64,000 nt of DNA. It comes from an uncultured Lachnospiraceae bacterium (GTDB lineage: Bacteria; Bacillota; Clostridia; Lachnospirales; Lachnospiraceae). The number at the start of each line of letters is the position of its first letter. The first letter of the stretch is position 1. The position numbers and the translations under genes were made by a program. Positions 35,263 through 45,865 of the stretch are shown one piece after another. The stretch is from contig CATOJY010000010.1 of assembly GCA_951800685.1 (NCBI GenBank), positions 1 through 64,000 of the forward strand. The letters run 5' to 3'. Below the pieces are notes generated by a model, which had not been told where the DNA came from, did no database searches, and saw nothing but the letters and a program-made list of their open reading frames with translations.

Positions 35263-38200
35263 TCACAGAGGAATCTCCTCACCCAGCTTAAAGGAATACA
35301 GGATCTTCTCTGTATCACGATATCCCGAAAACTGTTCCAACGCCTCCGCATAATAATCAAGCTGTACGCGGTACCGTCTGATCAGTTCCTCTGCCGCCCC
35401 CACCGCATCTGTCTTATAATCAAGCAGGACATATCTGCCATTCTCCTCGAAAAAGACATCAATGATCCCCTGGATCAGTACCGTCTCTTCCTTCGGGAAA
35501 TCAGTGCTTAGACGAGCCGCCGGCAGTCCCAGGACAAAGGGCTGCTCTTTGTGGAGTCTTCCCTCACGGGCCGCCTCCCCCATCCGCTTAGCCACATCGC
35601 TCTGGAGGAAACGTGCAATCTTGGGTATCGATACTGCTGCACCATATTCCTCAGACAGACGTCCATTCTGCCGCATCTGTTCCAGCTGCTCTTTTAAAAG
35701 GACGTCTACGGCCTGTTGATCATCTATGACTGCAATAGTCAATTTTGTAAAATCAAACAATTCCATGACTTTATGGAATGCGCTTCCCCGCATGGAACCA
35801 GTGACATTCTCGTCTTTTTCCAAAAAGCTTGGCAGATAGGGAATCACCGTCTCCTCCTCATACAGGTTGAAAGAAAAGTCAGTTTCTTCCCGCATTCCTG
35901 CCATCTTCAATTCTGATACCGTTGTCTTTGTATATAGATTGCGCAGATTTTCATACGGATAGTGAGCGACAAAACTATCTGACAACCGTGTCATAAGTAA
36001 AGCATCTACGTCCTCACCTGGATCAGACAGAAGAAGCTGTCTTTTTCTCTCTTCCATCCCCACTACCTCTTCCAGCTTCTTTGTAACAATCCCCTCCCAG
36101 CCGCATAACTTCACTACAAGACTCATATCCCTTCCATAGAAAGGAGCATTGCACACTGGCTCTAAACCGCATTCCCTGTAAAATACATCCATGCATCTAT
36201 TCCGCGCCAGTGCTGCCAGAATCAGTTTTAAGAAACTTCCCTGGCCAGTCAGCACATCATAAGGCAGCAGCTTCTGTTTCTTATACCAGATTGGCATCAA
36301 GGATAACGCTGTCTTTTCCGGCGACTTCACCGTGCCTGTAAGGATCAGTTTTTCTTTCGCACGCGTCATCGCCACATACAGGATCCGCATCTCCTCCGCC
36401 AGATTATCCACCTTCATCTTCTCCGCTATGACATTGCGCCGCAGATCCCTGTTTCTTACGCGCCGCTCCAGATCCACATAATCCACACCGATGCCTGCAT
36501 CAAGATCCAACACCAGATGGGCACTTAGATCTCTTGTCTGAAACCTCTTTGCAAGCCCCGATACGAAGCAGACTGGAAATTCTAACCCTTTACTCTTATG
36601 AATGCTCATGATCCGCACAACATCCGCATTTTCATCCTGCAGGCCAGCCTCGCCATAATCCACTTCATACTTTTCCAGTTGTTCCATATAGCGCAGGAAA
36701 TGATATAATCCGAAATAGCTGGTCTTTTCATACTCCGCCGCCTTGACCAGAAGCATCTCCACATTCGCTCTGCGTTTGTTGCCTTCCGGCTTGACTGCTA
36801 CATAATTCAAATATCCTGTATCCCTCAGGATCATCTGCAGAAGTTCCTGCACCGAAAAATACACCGAAAACTCCCGGTAACCGTTCACCATGGACAGAAA
36901 AGAAGCGATCTTCCCTGTGACTTCACCATCCATCCCTGCAGCATCCTCCCCTGTCTCATGCACTCTGTCCATCCATGCCTGCAAAGTGTCATACAAGTAC
37001 CTCTTCTTCGGAGCGGACGCCCGGATCAGCGCGATCTCTTCCTCCCCGAATCCCCCCAGATAGGAATGCAGCACCCCGTAGAGCGGAATGTCCTGCAGAG
37101 GGTTATCCAGAATCTGCAGGAAATGCAGCAGCTCCTGGACTTCGCTGGATGCAAAATACCCTGTCCGCGATGTCATATGCACCGGGATGCCATCCCCCTC
37201 CAGTACCCGCTTAAAGACCTCATCCCAGCCAGACGTTGTGCGCAGCAGAATGACAATATCCCTGTAAGCCAGCCGGCGCAGCAAGCCGCTGTCTTTATCT
37301 GTCACCTGGAAGGTTCGCATAAGTTCCCTTATCCTCGACGTGACGGCATACGCCTCCTGTTCTTTGGCCGTCAAACGCTCCCCATCGTCTTCCGCCTGAC
37401 TGTCAATCCCTTCACCGCCGCCCTGCAGATCTTCTGCCTGTTCCGATTCCGCCACAAGTAATAATTCTGTCGCATTCGGCGTACCCCCGTCCGTATCGGG
37501 CGCATCCGCCTCCTGTACTGGATAATCTGCCCCAGGATGCAGCGCCGCCAGATCATCATACACAATCCCACCCACATCCTGTCCCATAATCTGCTCAAAA
37601 ACCGTATTGACCGTATTCAGCACTTCCCTGCGGCTGCGGAAATTCTGGTGCAGATCAATCTTCCGTGCCATCTCCCCTGCCTCTGTCTCTTCTTGCTGCC
37701 CGTAAGCCGCATACTTCTCCAGAAATAGCTCCGGCCTTGCCAGACGAAATTTATAGATGCTCTGTTTCACATCCCCTACCATGAACCGATTGTATCTGCC
37801 CTCTTCCTCGCCGGAAATACAGGACAGAATATATTCCTGCACAAGATTGCTGTCCTGGTACTCATCGATGAGGATCTCATGGAAATGGCTGCGGTATTCC
37901 AACGCTGTCTCCGTCGGTTTGCACGCTCCCCCTTCATCCTGCCGTACTAGGATTGACAAGGCAAAATGTTCTATATCATCGAAATCCAGAATATTCTTAT
38001 CCCGCTTCTTTGCATCAAACATCCTTTTAAAGGCAAGCGTCAGATCCACCAAGGCGCCCACCGCCTTCCAGCAGATCTCTATCTGCCCTAAAACCTGCTC
38101 TCTGCTTCGGAAGAAATATTTCTTCTGCAGATCCCCCAGCTGCTCTTTCACCTCTGCACGGATACCTTTTACTGCCTCCCGTTTGATCACGGAAACTGTC

Positions 38201-39108
38201 TCATCCTTTTTCGATGGCAGTCTGCCGAACCTGATTGTCCCGAAAGCAGTATAAAGCGCATCGTAGACACTCTCCCCTGCTTCGTTCTGTTTCCCTGCTC
38301 CATGGTTTTCCTCTCTGCACTTTTTCAGAATCTGCTCCGCCATCTCCCTCTCACGATCCAGCAGTTCCCCATACATATACGGACCGTCTGGCTCCTCGCA
38401 TATATGGACTGCTTCTGTGAGCTTCTCCACACACCCCGTCAAGACAAGACGTGTCTGGCACAGTAGATCCTGTACCCATGGGATTTCCTCAAAACAGCCT
38501 TCCGGCAGGCAGTAGTCCTGTTTCCTCTCCTCCAGCCATTGCTCAGGAAACGGCGTACTCATGGCGAAATCATAGAGTTTCAACACCAGTTCCTCCACCG
38601 CCGTGTCTCTTCTGCCTGAACTAAAATACTCCATACAGTACAGGAAATTCTCTTCCTGCGCAGCATATCCTGCCTCCAGTACCGCCTCCAGCGTCTCCTG
38701 CCTGATCAGCCTTCCTTCTCCCTCCTCAGCTATCCGAAATCCAGGATCCAGGCCGATAGTGTGAAATTGGTTGCGCAGCACAAAGAGACAGAAACTGTCG
38801 ATTGTAGTGATCCTGGCATTGTGCAGCAACGCTGCCTGCCTCTGCAAATGTTCATTCTCCGGGTCCGCTGCCAGTCTGCTGCCAAGCGCCCTGCTGATCC
38901 GCTCCCGCATCTCCGCCGCCGCCGCATTGGTAAAAGTCACCACCAACAGTCTGTCGATATCGACCGGATGCTCCCTATCGCTCACCATCCCGACGATACG
39001 CTCCACCAAGACCGCTGTCTTGCCCGATCCTGCCGCCGCAGACACAAGCAGATTACACCCCCTCGCATCAATTACCTGCTGTTGTTTCTCCGTAAATGAA
39101 ATTCCCAT
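35263..39108 (-). CDS. addA: ATP-dependent helicase/nuclease subunit A
   Basis: 1281 residues, the normal size. UvrD-type helicase with Walker A 'SAAAGSGKT' at 23-31, Walker B 'EILIDEYQDSNLVQ', 'GDVKQSIYKFRLARP' and 'IMSIHKSKGLEFPVCFV', and 'YVAMTRAKEKL'. The C-terminal RecB-like nuclease has 'YVLLDYKTD' about 40 residues from the end. With AddB it resects double-strand breaks up to Chi sites for homologous recombination. It lies 93 bases downstream of addB. Confidence 0.97.
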   Translation of the reverse strand: MGISFTEKQQQVIDARGCNLLVSAAAGSGKTAVLVERIVGMVSDREHPVDIDRLLVVTFTNAAAAEMRERISRALGSRLAADPENEHLQRQAALLHNARITTIDSFCLFVLRNQFHTIGLDPGFRIAEEGEGRLIRQETLEAVLEAGYAAQEENFLYCMEYFSSGRRDTAVEELVLKLYDFAMSTPFPEQWLEERKQDYCLPEGCFEEIPWVQDLLCQTRLVLTGCVEKLTEAVHICEEPDGPYMYGELLDREREMAEQILKKCREENHGAGKQNEAGESVYDALYTAFGTIRFGRLPSKKDETVSVIKREAVKGIRAEVKEQLGDLQKKYFFRSREQVLGQIEICWKAVGALVDLTLAFKRMFDAKKRDKNILDFDDIEHFALSILVRQDEGGACKPTETALEYRSHFHEILIDEYQDSNLVQEYILSCISGEEEGRYNRFMVGDVKQSIYKFRLARPELFLEKYAAYGQQEETEAGEMARKIDLHQNFRSRREVLNTVNTVFEQIMGQDVGGIVYDDLAALHPGADYPVQEADAPDTDGGTPNATELLLVAESEQAEDLQGGGEGIDSQAEDDGERLTAKEQEAYAVTSRIRELMRTFQVTDKDSGLLRRLAYRDIVILLRTTSGWDEVFKRVLEGDGIPVHMTSRTGYFASSEVQELLHFLQILDNPLQDIPLYGVLHSYLGGFGEEEIALIRASAPKKRYLYDTLQAWMDRVHETGEDAAGMDGEVTGKIASFLSMVNGYREFSVYFSVQELLQMILRDTGYLNYVAVKPEGNKRRANVEMLLVKAAEYEKTSYFGLYHFLRYMEQLEKYEVDYGEAGLQDENADVVRIMSIHKSKGLEFPVCFVSGLAKRFQTRDLSAHLVLDLDAGIGVDYVDLERRVRNRDLRRNVIAEKMKVDNLAEEMRILYVAMTRAKEKLILTGTVKSPEKTALSLMPIWYKKQKLLPYDVLTGQGSFLKLILAALARNRCMDVFYRECGLEPVCNAPFYGRDMSLVVKLCGWEGIVTKKLEEVVGMEERKRQLLLSDPGEDVDALLMTRLSDSFVAHYPYENLRNLYTKTTVSELKMAGMREETDFSFNLYEEETVIPYLPSFLEKDENVTGSMRGSAFHKVMELFDFTKLTIAVIDDQQAVDVLLKEQLEQMRQNGRLSEEYGAAVSIPKIARFLQSDVAKRMGEAAREGRLHKEQPFVLGLPAARLSTDFPKEETVLIQGIIDVFFEENGRYVLLDYKTDAVGAAEELIRRYRVQLDYYAEALEQFSGYRDTEKILYSFKLGEEIPL

Positions 39109-39201
39109 CTATCCATGCCTTTCTCTTAACCCAAGATCCGTCGGCAGATCTTTTGCCATGCTTCCTGTACATTATGGATATATCCCCATGTTACTCTGCC
39201 T

Positions 39202-42200
39202 TCACGAATGGGAGTGTTCCATGTCCATCTCACGCCTCATACATGCCAGCGCATCTTCTCTACTCAACTTCGGCAGTCTCCTTGTCTCATATCCCCTGAT
39301 CCGCCCGTCAAATCCACATACACTCTTATAAGCACAGTAAGTACAGGCCAGATTTCCATTCTGCTCATAAGGATTGACCGCTACAGTCCCTTCCAGGATC
39401 TCACTCCCCAATTTCTTGATTTTTTGATTTACATAACTCGAAACTATCTGCATGTCTTCTTCTTTTATGACACTTGAGTAAGCTGAGAAGGACCCGTCCT
39501 TTTTTCGCTCCAATGGCAGGATCTCAGATTTATCGGTAAACTCTTTGTCCAGCAGTCTGACAGCCTCGTCACTTTCACTGACTATACCGGTCATTTTTAA
39601 CTGTTGTAACAACTTTGCATTGAGCTGTTCCGGTGTCATGGTCTCCCCGTCTTCTACCATGGGATCATCGATATGATAATACAGCATCGCCGCCGGAACA
39701 ATCCGTTTATCCGGGTGCTTATGCTGTTCGATCTCCACAGCCGCATTCATGTAGACAACCAGCTGCAGCTGCAGTCCATAATAAAGCGCTGCCAGATCAA
39801 ATTTCCGGCTGCCAGATTTATAGTCTATGACTTTCACATAGACCGCATCCTCTACCTCGCAAGTATCTATCCTGTCGATCCGTCCTTTCAACCGCATCCG
39901 CTCCTGCTCATTTAAAGCAATATTCAAAGAATCCAGATCCTCGGTCATGGAGAAAGACACTTCGAACTTCTCCGGTACAAATGCCCCTTTCCGAAGCTGT
40001 GTCTGCAAGGTCAGTACCGTGCGCCGCAAAATTCTAACTATGCGCCGCATCAAGTACTGGTTTCGGGCACTGCTGTATAGGATCGTCTCCCCATAACCTG
40101 CCGCATAGGCTTCCACCGCCTCTGCCACCAGCTTCTGCGCCGCCTCCTTTGGAAAGTCAAACCAGGTATATCCATATTCTTCTAATTTCTGTGCAAACAG
40201 TTCCAGAACCCCATGAAACACATTCCCCATATCCACATCTTCGAAGCTATAGCCCTCCCGTTCCCGGAGTGCAAGGCCATACTGCAGAAAATGTCCATAG
40301 GCACATGCCGCATACCGCTCTAAACGGCTCACACTGTTTTGTAAGAGAGTGCCATAAAGCATCCTTGTTACCATCTTCGATAACGGCGTATCCCTGTAAC
40401 AATAAAATGCCGTCTCGATCATACGATCCACCATATCCTCATACTGCGGCCTGCTATGGTAGCTGTGATAGAAAGTGTGGATCTGCCGCCTGGATGTTTC
40501 CGTTATTCTGCCACAAGCATACTCCCGCAGTAAATCCGCCATAAGACCCACACTATCCGCACTGCACACGATCTGCTCTTCCATCGGATCCTTTTCCGGC
40601 ATCTCCATAGCCAGCGCCGGATATAGCTTCTGCACAAGATCAATCAGATAAGCCGGGCGCAGACTTTTTCCATCACTGCCCACTTTGGCATAGGACAGGT
40701 ATAGTTTTTCAGAAGGTTTCGTCATATTCAGATATAAGTACAACCGCTGAATGTACATCTGCTGCCTGGGGGAGGGCGCCAGTTCCAGTTCAGATTCCCG
40801 CAGGAATTCTCTGTCTATATCAGAGATAATACCTCCATTTCCGGCGCCCTTGGGAATATTACCATCATTCACACCCAAAAAGAAAAGCACCCTGACCTGC
40901 CTTAAACGGGTTCTCTCAATGTCCCCCAACAATACTCTGTCTACGTTCTGGGGAATCGTACCCACACTTATTTCCGTCAGCCCCGCATCCAGAATCTCCG
41001 TGAACTCCTTGCTCCCCATCTCCTCCTCCGCCAGCAGACCATAAATCTGATCTAACAGATCGATCACCAGCGCGTAGATCTGCCCATACTCTTTCGCCCG
41101 TGCCAGATCTTTCTGCGCTTCAAACTGCCGTTCCAAACGCGAAAGTTTCTGCTGCAGCTCATTTCGTACCAGAAAATCATAGAGTGCCCGCACCATCTCT
41201 CCCGCAGTGTGTGCCGGCGTAAGCAACGGCGTAAGCTGCCAGAGAATCTGCTCCCTCATGGCATTGTACTGCTCCAACTGCGCAAGCGCCTCTTCCTCCC
41301 CCTCCGCACTTTCCTCCCTATACAGAAAAATATCCTGCCATTTCTTTTTCCCGCGGATACCGAACCTGCGGATATAATTCTCCAACCGGTCCACCTGCGC
41401 CGGAGCAAACCCTGTCATCCCTGTACGAAGATAATGAAACACCGCCTCATAGCTGAAATCCTGCAGTATGATCTGCAGGGCGCTCCTGATATACTCTGCA
41501 AAAGGGTTCCGCAAGATGCCCCTGGTGTGGTCTAAGTAGATTGGAATGCCAAACTTCGCAAATTCTTCCTCCGCCAGACTGCCATAGACCTCCATATCAC
41601 CGTTCACCACCGCAATATCACGGTAATGGAAGCCGTCTAAGACCAGTTTCCGAATCGCGATACAAGTCTGTCTGATCTCTTCTTTCGGCGTAGACGCCTC
41701 ATACAAGTGCAGGTTGTGAATCTCCTCTTCATACATCTGCGCCGGATAACGGAACAAGTTACGCTCTAAATGGGACAACTCCGCATTTTGCACAAAGCGC
41801 GGCAGTCTGCCTTCTATTCTCGTAGTACACCACACTGGTTTCTCTTCCGGTACCTCCACCTGACTGGCCAGCCTGCGCAGATCGGCGATTGTCTTCTTAC
41901 TCAAATGGAAAAGCTTGTGCTCCCCGTCCAGTTGACAGGGATTCTCCCTGTCGTCTATGGTCACCGTCATGATCACCTTCTTTGACAGGCGGATCAGCTC
42001 CTGGATCACACGATTCTGGATTGGTGTAAATCCGGTGAACCCGTCAAAGGCGATCACACTGTTTCTGATCAGCTCCGATTTCGGCAGCGCTTCCCGCAGC
42101 CGGTCCAACGTTTCTTCCGTCGTAATAAACTTGTCGTGAATATAGTCCAGGAAGGACTGATACAGTACACCAAGATCCTGCAGCTTATAATAAAGCGCCC

Positions 42201-42648
42201 CCCTGGAATGGGCGTACTCTGTCAGCTTATCCATCTCCTTTATACCAATGCCATACTGCATAAACTCAGAAATCGCTGACTTCACCTCATGAATATACCC
42301 GATCTTATGCAGGTGTGTGCCCATTACCCTAAGCTGCCCCTGACACTGCTGCGCCACCTTGCGCAGCACCAGGCTCTTACCGGTATCATCCAGGATGGGC
42401 ATGTCCACACATCCCACTTCTTCCAGAATACGGTGGGTTAGTCTTCCGAAACTCAACACATCGATATTCATGATAATATGCTGTGGATGCTCCACTACCA
42501 AATCCATCTGTGTCTGCATCGTGAACTGGTCTGGTACGATAAGCAGATAATCTGTCTTCGGATTCTCCTGTGATGCCTGTATAATCTTTTCATGAAGTTT
42601 TCTGCTCTTACCGGAGCCGGATGCCCCGAAATAGAATTGAAGTGACAC
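39202..42648 (-). CDS. addB: ATP-dependent helicase/nuclease subunit B
   Basis: 1148 residues. N-terminal Walker A 'GASGSGKS' at 8-15, the only helicase motif AddB retains. The C-terminal nuclease has 'VKVIDYKSG', and an iron-sulfur cluster is built by a Cys near residue 780 ('ERYAACAYGHF') and the trio in 'CTYCAYKSVCGFDG' near the end. AddB recognises Chi and cuts one strand. First gene of addBA. No promoter could be assigned in the 42649-42759 gap. Confidence 0.96.
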   Translation of the reverse strand: MSLQFYFGASGSGKSRKLHEKIIQASQENPKTDYLLIVPDQFTMQTQMDLVVEHPQHIIMNIDVLSFGRLTHRILEEVGCVDMPILDDTGKSLVLRKVAQQCQGQLRVMGTHLHKIGYIHEVKSAISEFMQYGIGIKEMDKLTEYAHSRGALYYKLQDLGVLYQSFLDYIHDKFITTEETLDRLREALPKSELIRNSVIAFDGFTGFTPIQNRVIQELIRLSKKVIMTVTIDDRENPCQLDGEHKLFHLSKKTIADLRRLASQVEVPEEKPVWCTTRIEGRLPRFVQNAELSHLERNLFRYPAQMYEEEIHNLHLYEASTPKEEIRQTCIAIRKLVLDGFHYRDIAVVNGDMEVYGSLAEEEFAKFGIPIYLDHTRGILRNPFAEYIRSALQIILQDFSYEAVFHYLRTGMTGFAPAQVDRLENYIRRFGIRGKKKWQDIFLYREESAEGEEEALAQLEQYNAMREQILWQLTPLLTPAHTAGEMVRALYDFLVRNELQQKLSRLERQFEAQKDLARAKEYGQIYALVIDLLDQIYGLLAEEEMGSKEFTEILDAGLTEISVGTIPQNVDRVLLGDIERTRLRQVRVLFFLGVNDGNIPKGAGNGGIISDIDREFLRESELELAPSPRQQMYIQRLYLYLNMTKPSEKLYLSYAKVGSDGKSLRPAYLIDLVQKLYPALAMEMPEKDPMEEQIVCSADSVGLMADLLREYACGRITETSRRQIHTFYHSYHSRPQYEDMVDRMIETAFYCYRDTPLSKMVTRMLYGTLLQNSVSRLERYAACAYGHFLQYGLALREREGYSFEDVDMGNVFHGVLELFAQKLEEYGYTWFDFPKEAAQKLVAEAVEAYAAGYGETILYSSARNQYLMRRIVRILRRTVLTLQTQLRKGAFVPEKFEVSFSMTEDLDSLNIALNEQERMRLKGRIDRIDTCEVEDAVYVKVIDYKSGSRKFDLAALYYGLQLQLVVYMNAAVEIEQHKHPDKRIVPAAMLYYHIDDPMVEDGETMTPEQLNAKLLQQLKMTGIVSESDEAVRLLDKEFTDKSEILPLERKKDGSFSAYSSVIKEEDMQIVSSYVNQKIKKLGSEILEGTVAVNPYEQNGNLACTYCAYKSVCGFDGRIRGYETRRLPKLSREDALACMRREMDMEHSHS

Positions 42649-42759
42649 TTGTCTGCCTCCCGCCGCGCGTTATCTGTCTGCCATAACAGTCCAGCCAGAA
42701 GCCGTCCTGCTGCCTGTATTCATGATACCACAAAAGAGCTGACGAGACCAACCAAACCG

Positions 42760-42814
42760 TAATACAAAAAGCTGTTATGCCGGATGGTTTAAAACCAAAC
42801 GGTATAACAGCTTT
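42760..42814 (-). terminator. terminator of the cysK-metNIQ unit
   Basis: AAAGCTGTTATGCCG (from 42768) pairs with CGGTATAACAGCTTT (to 42814), 15 pairs with one G-U, and TTTTTGTATT follows on the minus strand. Confidence 0.88.
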
Positions 42815-42864
42815 CTTTCACCATACTGATCTTCCTGCCAAAGCAGTTTCCTGCAAACTAACCT

Positions 42865-43830
42865 TTATTTGAAAGGAATCACGCCGCCATCATATGTGCT
42901 ATTGATATACTCTGTGATCTCATCCGACAGCAGGACATCTACCAATGCCGTCACTGCCTCGTTATTCTCATTGCCTTCCTTGACAGCGATCACATTCACA
43001 TAGGTCTTTGCCGCCTCAGAATCAGCCTGCTCATATGCAACCGCATCCTTTGCCACAGAAAATCCTGCTTCCAGTGCATAGTTACCATTCAGAACAACGA
43101 ACGCTACCTCATCCTTGACTCTCGGTACCTGTGCTGCTTCAAGTTCCTGAATCTCGATCTCATTCGGATTATCCACGATATCTCTCACAGTAGCTTCCAG
43201 ACCTACACCATCCTTCAAGGTGATAATGCCATTATCCTGCAGCAACAGCAGTGCTCTTGCCTCATTGGTCGTATCGTTGGGTACTGCGATCACATCGCCC
43301 TTTTCCAGAGCTGCCAGATCGCTCTTTGTACCAGGGTAGATCCCAAAAGGCTCATAGTGGATACCACCTGCATTGACAAGATGCGTTCCCTGCTCTTCGT
43401 TAAAGGAATCCAGATACGGAATATGCTGGAAATAATTGGCGTCAAACTCACCGCTCTCTACCACCTGGTTCGGCAGTACATAATCATTGAAAACTGTCAC
43501 TTCCAATTCCCAGCCCTGTGCTGCCAGAAGGGGCTTGGCCTGCTCTAAGATCTCTGCATGAGGGGTCGCGGACGCCGCAACTGTGATGGTGCCTTTGGAC
43601 TCCACTGCCGTCTCATCTGCTGTCTCCTCAGCCTCTGTCTCTTCCGCAGCTGCTTCTTCTTGAGCCGCATCCTCCGCTGCAGGTTCGGTAGCTTCTGTGT
43701 CTTCTGCTTCCGCCTCAGCTGCATCCTCCGCTGCAGGTGCCGTCGTATCATTCCCAGAGCCGCCGCACGCCGTCAGCACACCCAGTGCCAATGTAGCTGT
43801 TAAAATAGCTGCGATAAATCTTTTCTTCAT
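42865..43830 (-). CDS. metQ: methionine ABC importer, substrate-binding lipoprotein
   Basis: 321 residues from the ATG at 43830, with GAGGAG upstream. Lipobox 'LTAC' with Cys22. Residues about 23-75 are an Ala/Glu-rich linker, then the NlpA/MetQ domain ('ATPHAEILEQAKPLLAAQGWELEV', 'FNDYVLPNQVVESGEFDANYFQHIPYLDSF', 'VIAVPNDTTNEARALLLLQDNGII'). It captures methionine at the cell surface. It follows metI by 188 bases and ends at a terminator. The acidic linker is absent from most MetQ proteins I know. Confidence 0.92.
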   Translation of the reverse strand: MKKRFIAAILTATLALGVLTACGGSGNDTTAPAAEDAAEAEAEDTEATEPAAEDAAQEEAAAEETEAEETADETAVESKGTITVAASATPHAEILEQAKPLLAAQGWELEVTVFNDYVLPNQVVESGEFDANYFQHIPYLDSFNEEQGTHLVNAGGIHYEPFGIYPGTKSDLAALEKGDVIAVPNDTTNEARALLLLQDNGIITLKDGVGLEATVRDIVDNPNEIEIQELEAAQVPRVKDEVAFVVLNGNYALEAGFSVAKDAVAYEQADSEAAKTYVNVIAVKEGNENNEAVTALVDVLLSDEITEYINSTYDGGVIPFK

Positions 43831-44018
43831 AATACTTACTCTCCTCTCTGCCGCTCTATACGGCAAACCGGTGGAACTTACCTGGAAAGCTCCATCCATA
43901 ATCATTTCCAGGACAACGTATCTCCTCTTTTCCGCCATCCCGCTCTATCTGAAAGTGTACACAGCATCCCAGATACTCGCTTTCCTGTGTGCAACTTTTA
44001 GATCTCTTTCCTGTTTTC

Positions 44019-44693
44019 CTATCTCTGCCGCCTGTCTAACTTTACTGACATTTTCATGCCTAGAGTCTGGAAAATCTGTACCAGCACAACTAACAGCACC
44101 ACGGCCACAGCCATAATCTCTTTCTCGTAACGGTAATAGCCATAGCGCATCGCAATATCACCCAGACCGCCGCCGCCGACAATTCCCGCCATCGCAGAAT
44201 ATCCTAGAATAGTGCCCAGTGCAATAGTCACACCAACCAGAATAGAAGTCCTCGCCTCCACCAGCAGAACCCGGAGAATAATCGTCATCGTGCCTGCGCC
44301 CATACTCTGCGCCGCCTCGATTACACCACGGTCCACTTCGTTCAGAGACGACTCGATCATACGCCCGATAAAAGGCGCCGCCGCCACCGTAAGCGGCACA
44401 ACTGTGGCTGCCGTACCATAACTCCTGCCAACAAGCAGTTTCGTCAACGGCATAATCAGAATCAACAGAATCAGAAAAGGAATACTTCTGACAATATTGG
44501 CAATAACATCCAGAATCTTATAAACCAGCGCGTTGGGTCTGATCCCATTCTTGTCCGTTACGGCCAAGGCAACCCCCATAGGCAGACCTAACAGATAACC
44601 GAAGATCGTAGACAGCAGCGTCATGAAAAGTGTTTCCCGGATCCCGTCTACCATCATGATCGTCATTTCATTCGTCCACTCACTAAACCACAT
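44019..44693 (-). CDS. metI: methionine ABC importer, permease
   Basis: 224 residues from the ATG at 44693 with GAGGAGG upstream. The start lies inside the end of metN, an 11-base overlap. Five membrane helices and the coupling motif 'EVDRGVIEAAQSMGAGTMTIILRVLLVEA' identify a MetI-type permease. 'SAMAGIVGGGGLGDIAMRYGYYRY' near the C-terminus is diagnostic for the methionine family. Confidence 0.95.
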   Translation of the reverse strand: MWFSEWTNEMTIMMVDGIRETLFMTLLSTIFGYLLGLPMGVALAVTDKNGIRPNALVYKILDVIANIVRSIPFLILLILIMPLTKLLVGRSYGTAATVVPLTVAAAPFIGRMIESSLNEVDRGVIEAAQSMGAGTMTIILRVLLVEARTSILVGVTIALGTILGYSAMAGIVGGGGLGDIAMRYGYYRYEKEIMAVAVVLLVVLVQIFQTLGMKMSVKLDRRQR

Positions 44694-45753
44694 AACCGTC
44701 CACCTCCTCAACTGCTAGTCCTCTCTCGATCAGATATGCTTTCATCTCCTCCTGCACCTGCACATCGTCCGGCAGACTTAAAATCATCTCACCTCTGGCT
44801 ATCCCTTCTACATTCTTCGTATCAGCCCGCAGGATATTGATGGGCTGTCCAAAGCGCAGTACCATGTTCGCAATGACCGGCTCAAAAGAAGAATTGGCTG
44901 AAAAGACAATACGGATACAACACTTTCCCTTCATCATATCTTTCTGATGACTTTCCAGCGTGCGTCTCTCCTCTCCTCTCCCTTTGACGATCAGCTCCTT
45001 GGCCTCCTTCGTCTTCGGATGGGAAAAAATATCAGACACTCTGCCCTGCTCCACCAGATGGCCATCCCCTATGATCGCCACATGGGAACAGATTTCCCTG
45101 ACAACCGACATCTCATGGGTGATAATCACAATCGTAATGCCATAATCCCGATTGATCTGTTTCAAAAGCTGCAATATTGACTGCGTCGTCTGTGGATCAA
45201 GTGCACTGGTCGCCTCGTCACATAAAAGAATCTTCGGATTCGCCGCCAACGCTCTGGCAATCGCTACCCGCTGCTTCTGCCCGCCGGATAACTGCGAGGG
45301 ATAGGCCTTCGCCTTCTCTGTCAATCCCACAATCCCCAACAATTCCTCCGCCCTCTTCCTGGCATCCTTTTTGCTCATTGTGCCTTTCTTGCCGCCATCC
45401 TTCTTTCCTACACCGGCATAGAGCAATGGAAAACATATATTATCAATGACATTCTTCTGCATCAGCAGATTGAAATGCTGGAAAATCATAGCAATCTGGG
45501 CTCGCTGCGCACGAAGCGCCTTCTCAGATAATCTACTCAGATCCCTGCCTTCGATCTCCACGGTTCCGCCGGTAGGACGCTCTAAGAAATTCAAGCAGCG
45601 CACCAAAGTACTCTTTCCAGCTCCTGACATCCCAATGATTCCATAAATGTCTCCTGCCTGGATCGAAAGATTGATATCCTGCAGTGCCTCCACGTTGGCA
45701 TCTTTTGTCACAAATGTCTTGCTCAACCCCCGAACTTCTATCATTCCTGCCAT
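44683..45753 (-). CDS. metN: methionine ABC importer, ATPase
   Basis: 356 residues from the ATG at 45753 (AAAGGA upstream). Walker A 'GMSGAGKST' at about 40-48, 'LSGGQKQRVAIARAL', Walker B 'ILLCDEATSALDP', switch 'VIITHEMSVV'. The C-terminal ~80 residues form the ACT-like NIL domain that binds methionine and shuts off import, which confirms the methionine assignment. A Lys/Gly-rich insert ('VGKKDGGKKGT') interrupts the helical subdomain near 112-122, an unusual addition. Confidence 0.95.
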   Translation of the reverse strand: MAGMIEVRGLSKTFVTKDANVEALQDINLSIQAGDIYGIIGMSGAGKSTLVRCLNFLERPTGGTVEIEGRDLSRLSEKALRAQRAQIAMIFQHFNLLMQKNVIDNICFPLLYAGVGKKDGGKKGTMSKKDARKRAEELLGIVGLTEKAKAYPSQLSGGQKQRVAIARALAANPKILLCDEATSALDPQTTQSILQLLKQINRDYGITIVIITHEMSVVREICSHVAIIGDGHLVEQGRVSDIFSHPKTKEAKELIVKGRGEERRTLESHQKDMMKGKCCIRIVFSANSSFEPVIANMVLRFGQPINILRADTKNVEGIARGEMILSLPDDVQVQEEMKAYLIERGLAVEEVDGYVV

Positions 45754-45865
45754 TTCGTCTTGTCCTTTCGTAAATGGTCTTCCCTGCAAACAATAACTCA
45801 ATGACTACTTTAGCATGAAAAGCTGAATTTATCAAGCAAAGACACACGACAAACTGCAATTAAAA

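Noticed and set aside
43558..43803. Plus-strand frame opposite the MetQ linker
   Set aside because: It is the Cys/Arg-rich antisense of the Ala/Glu repeat linker, a composition artefact.
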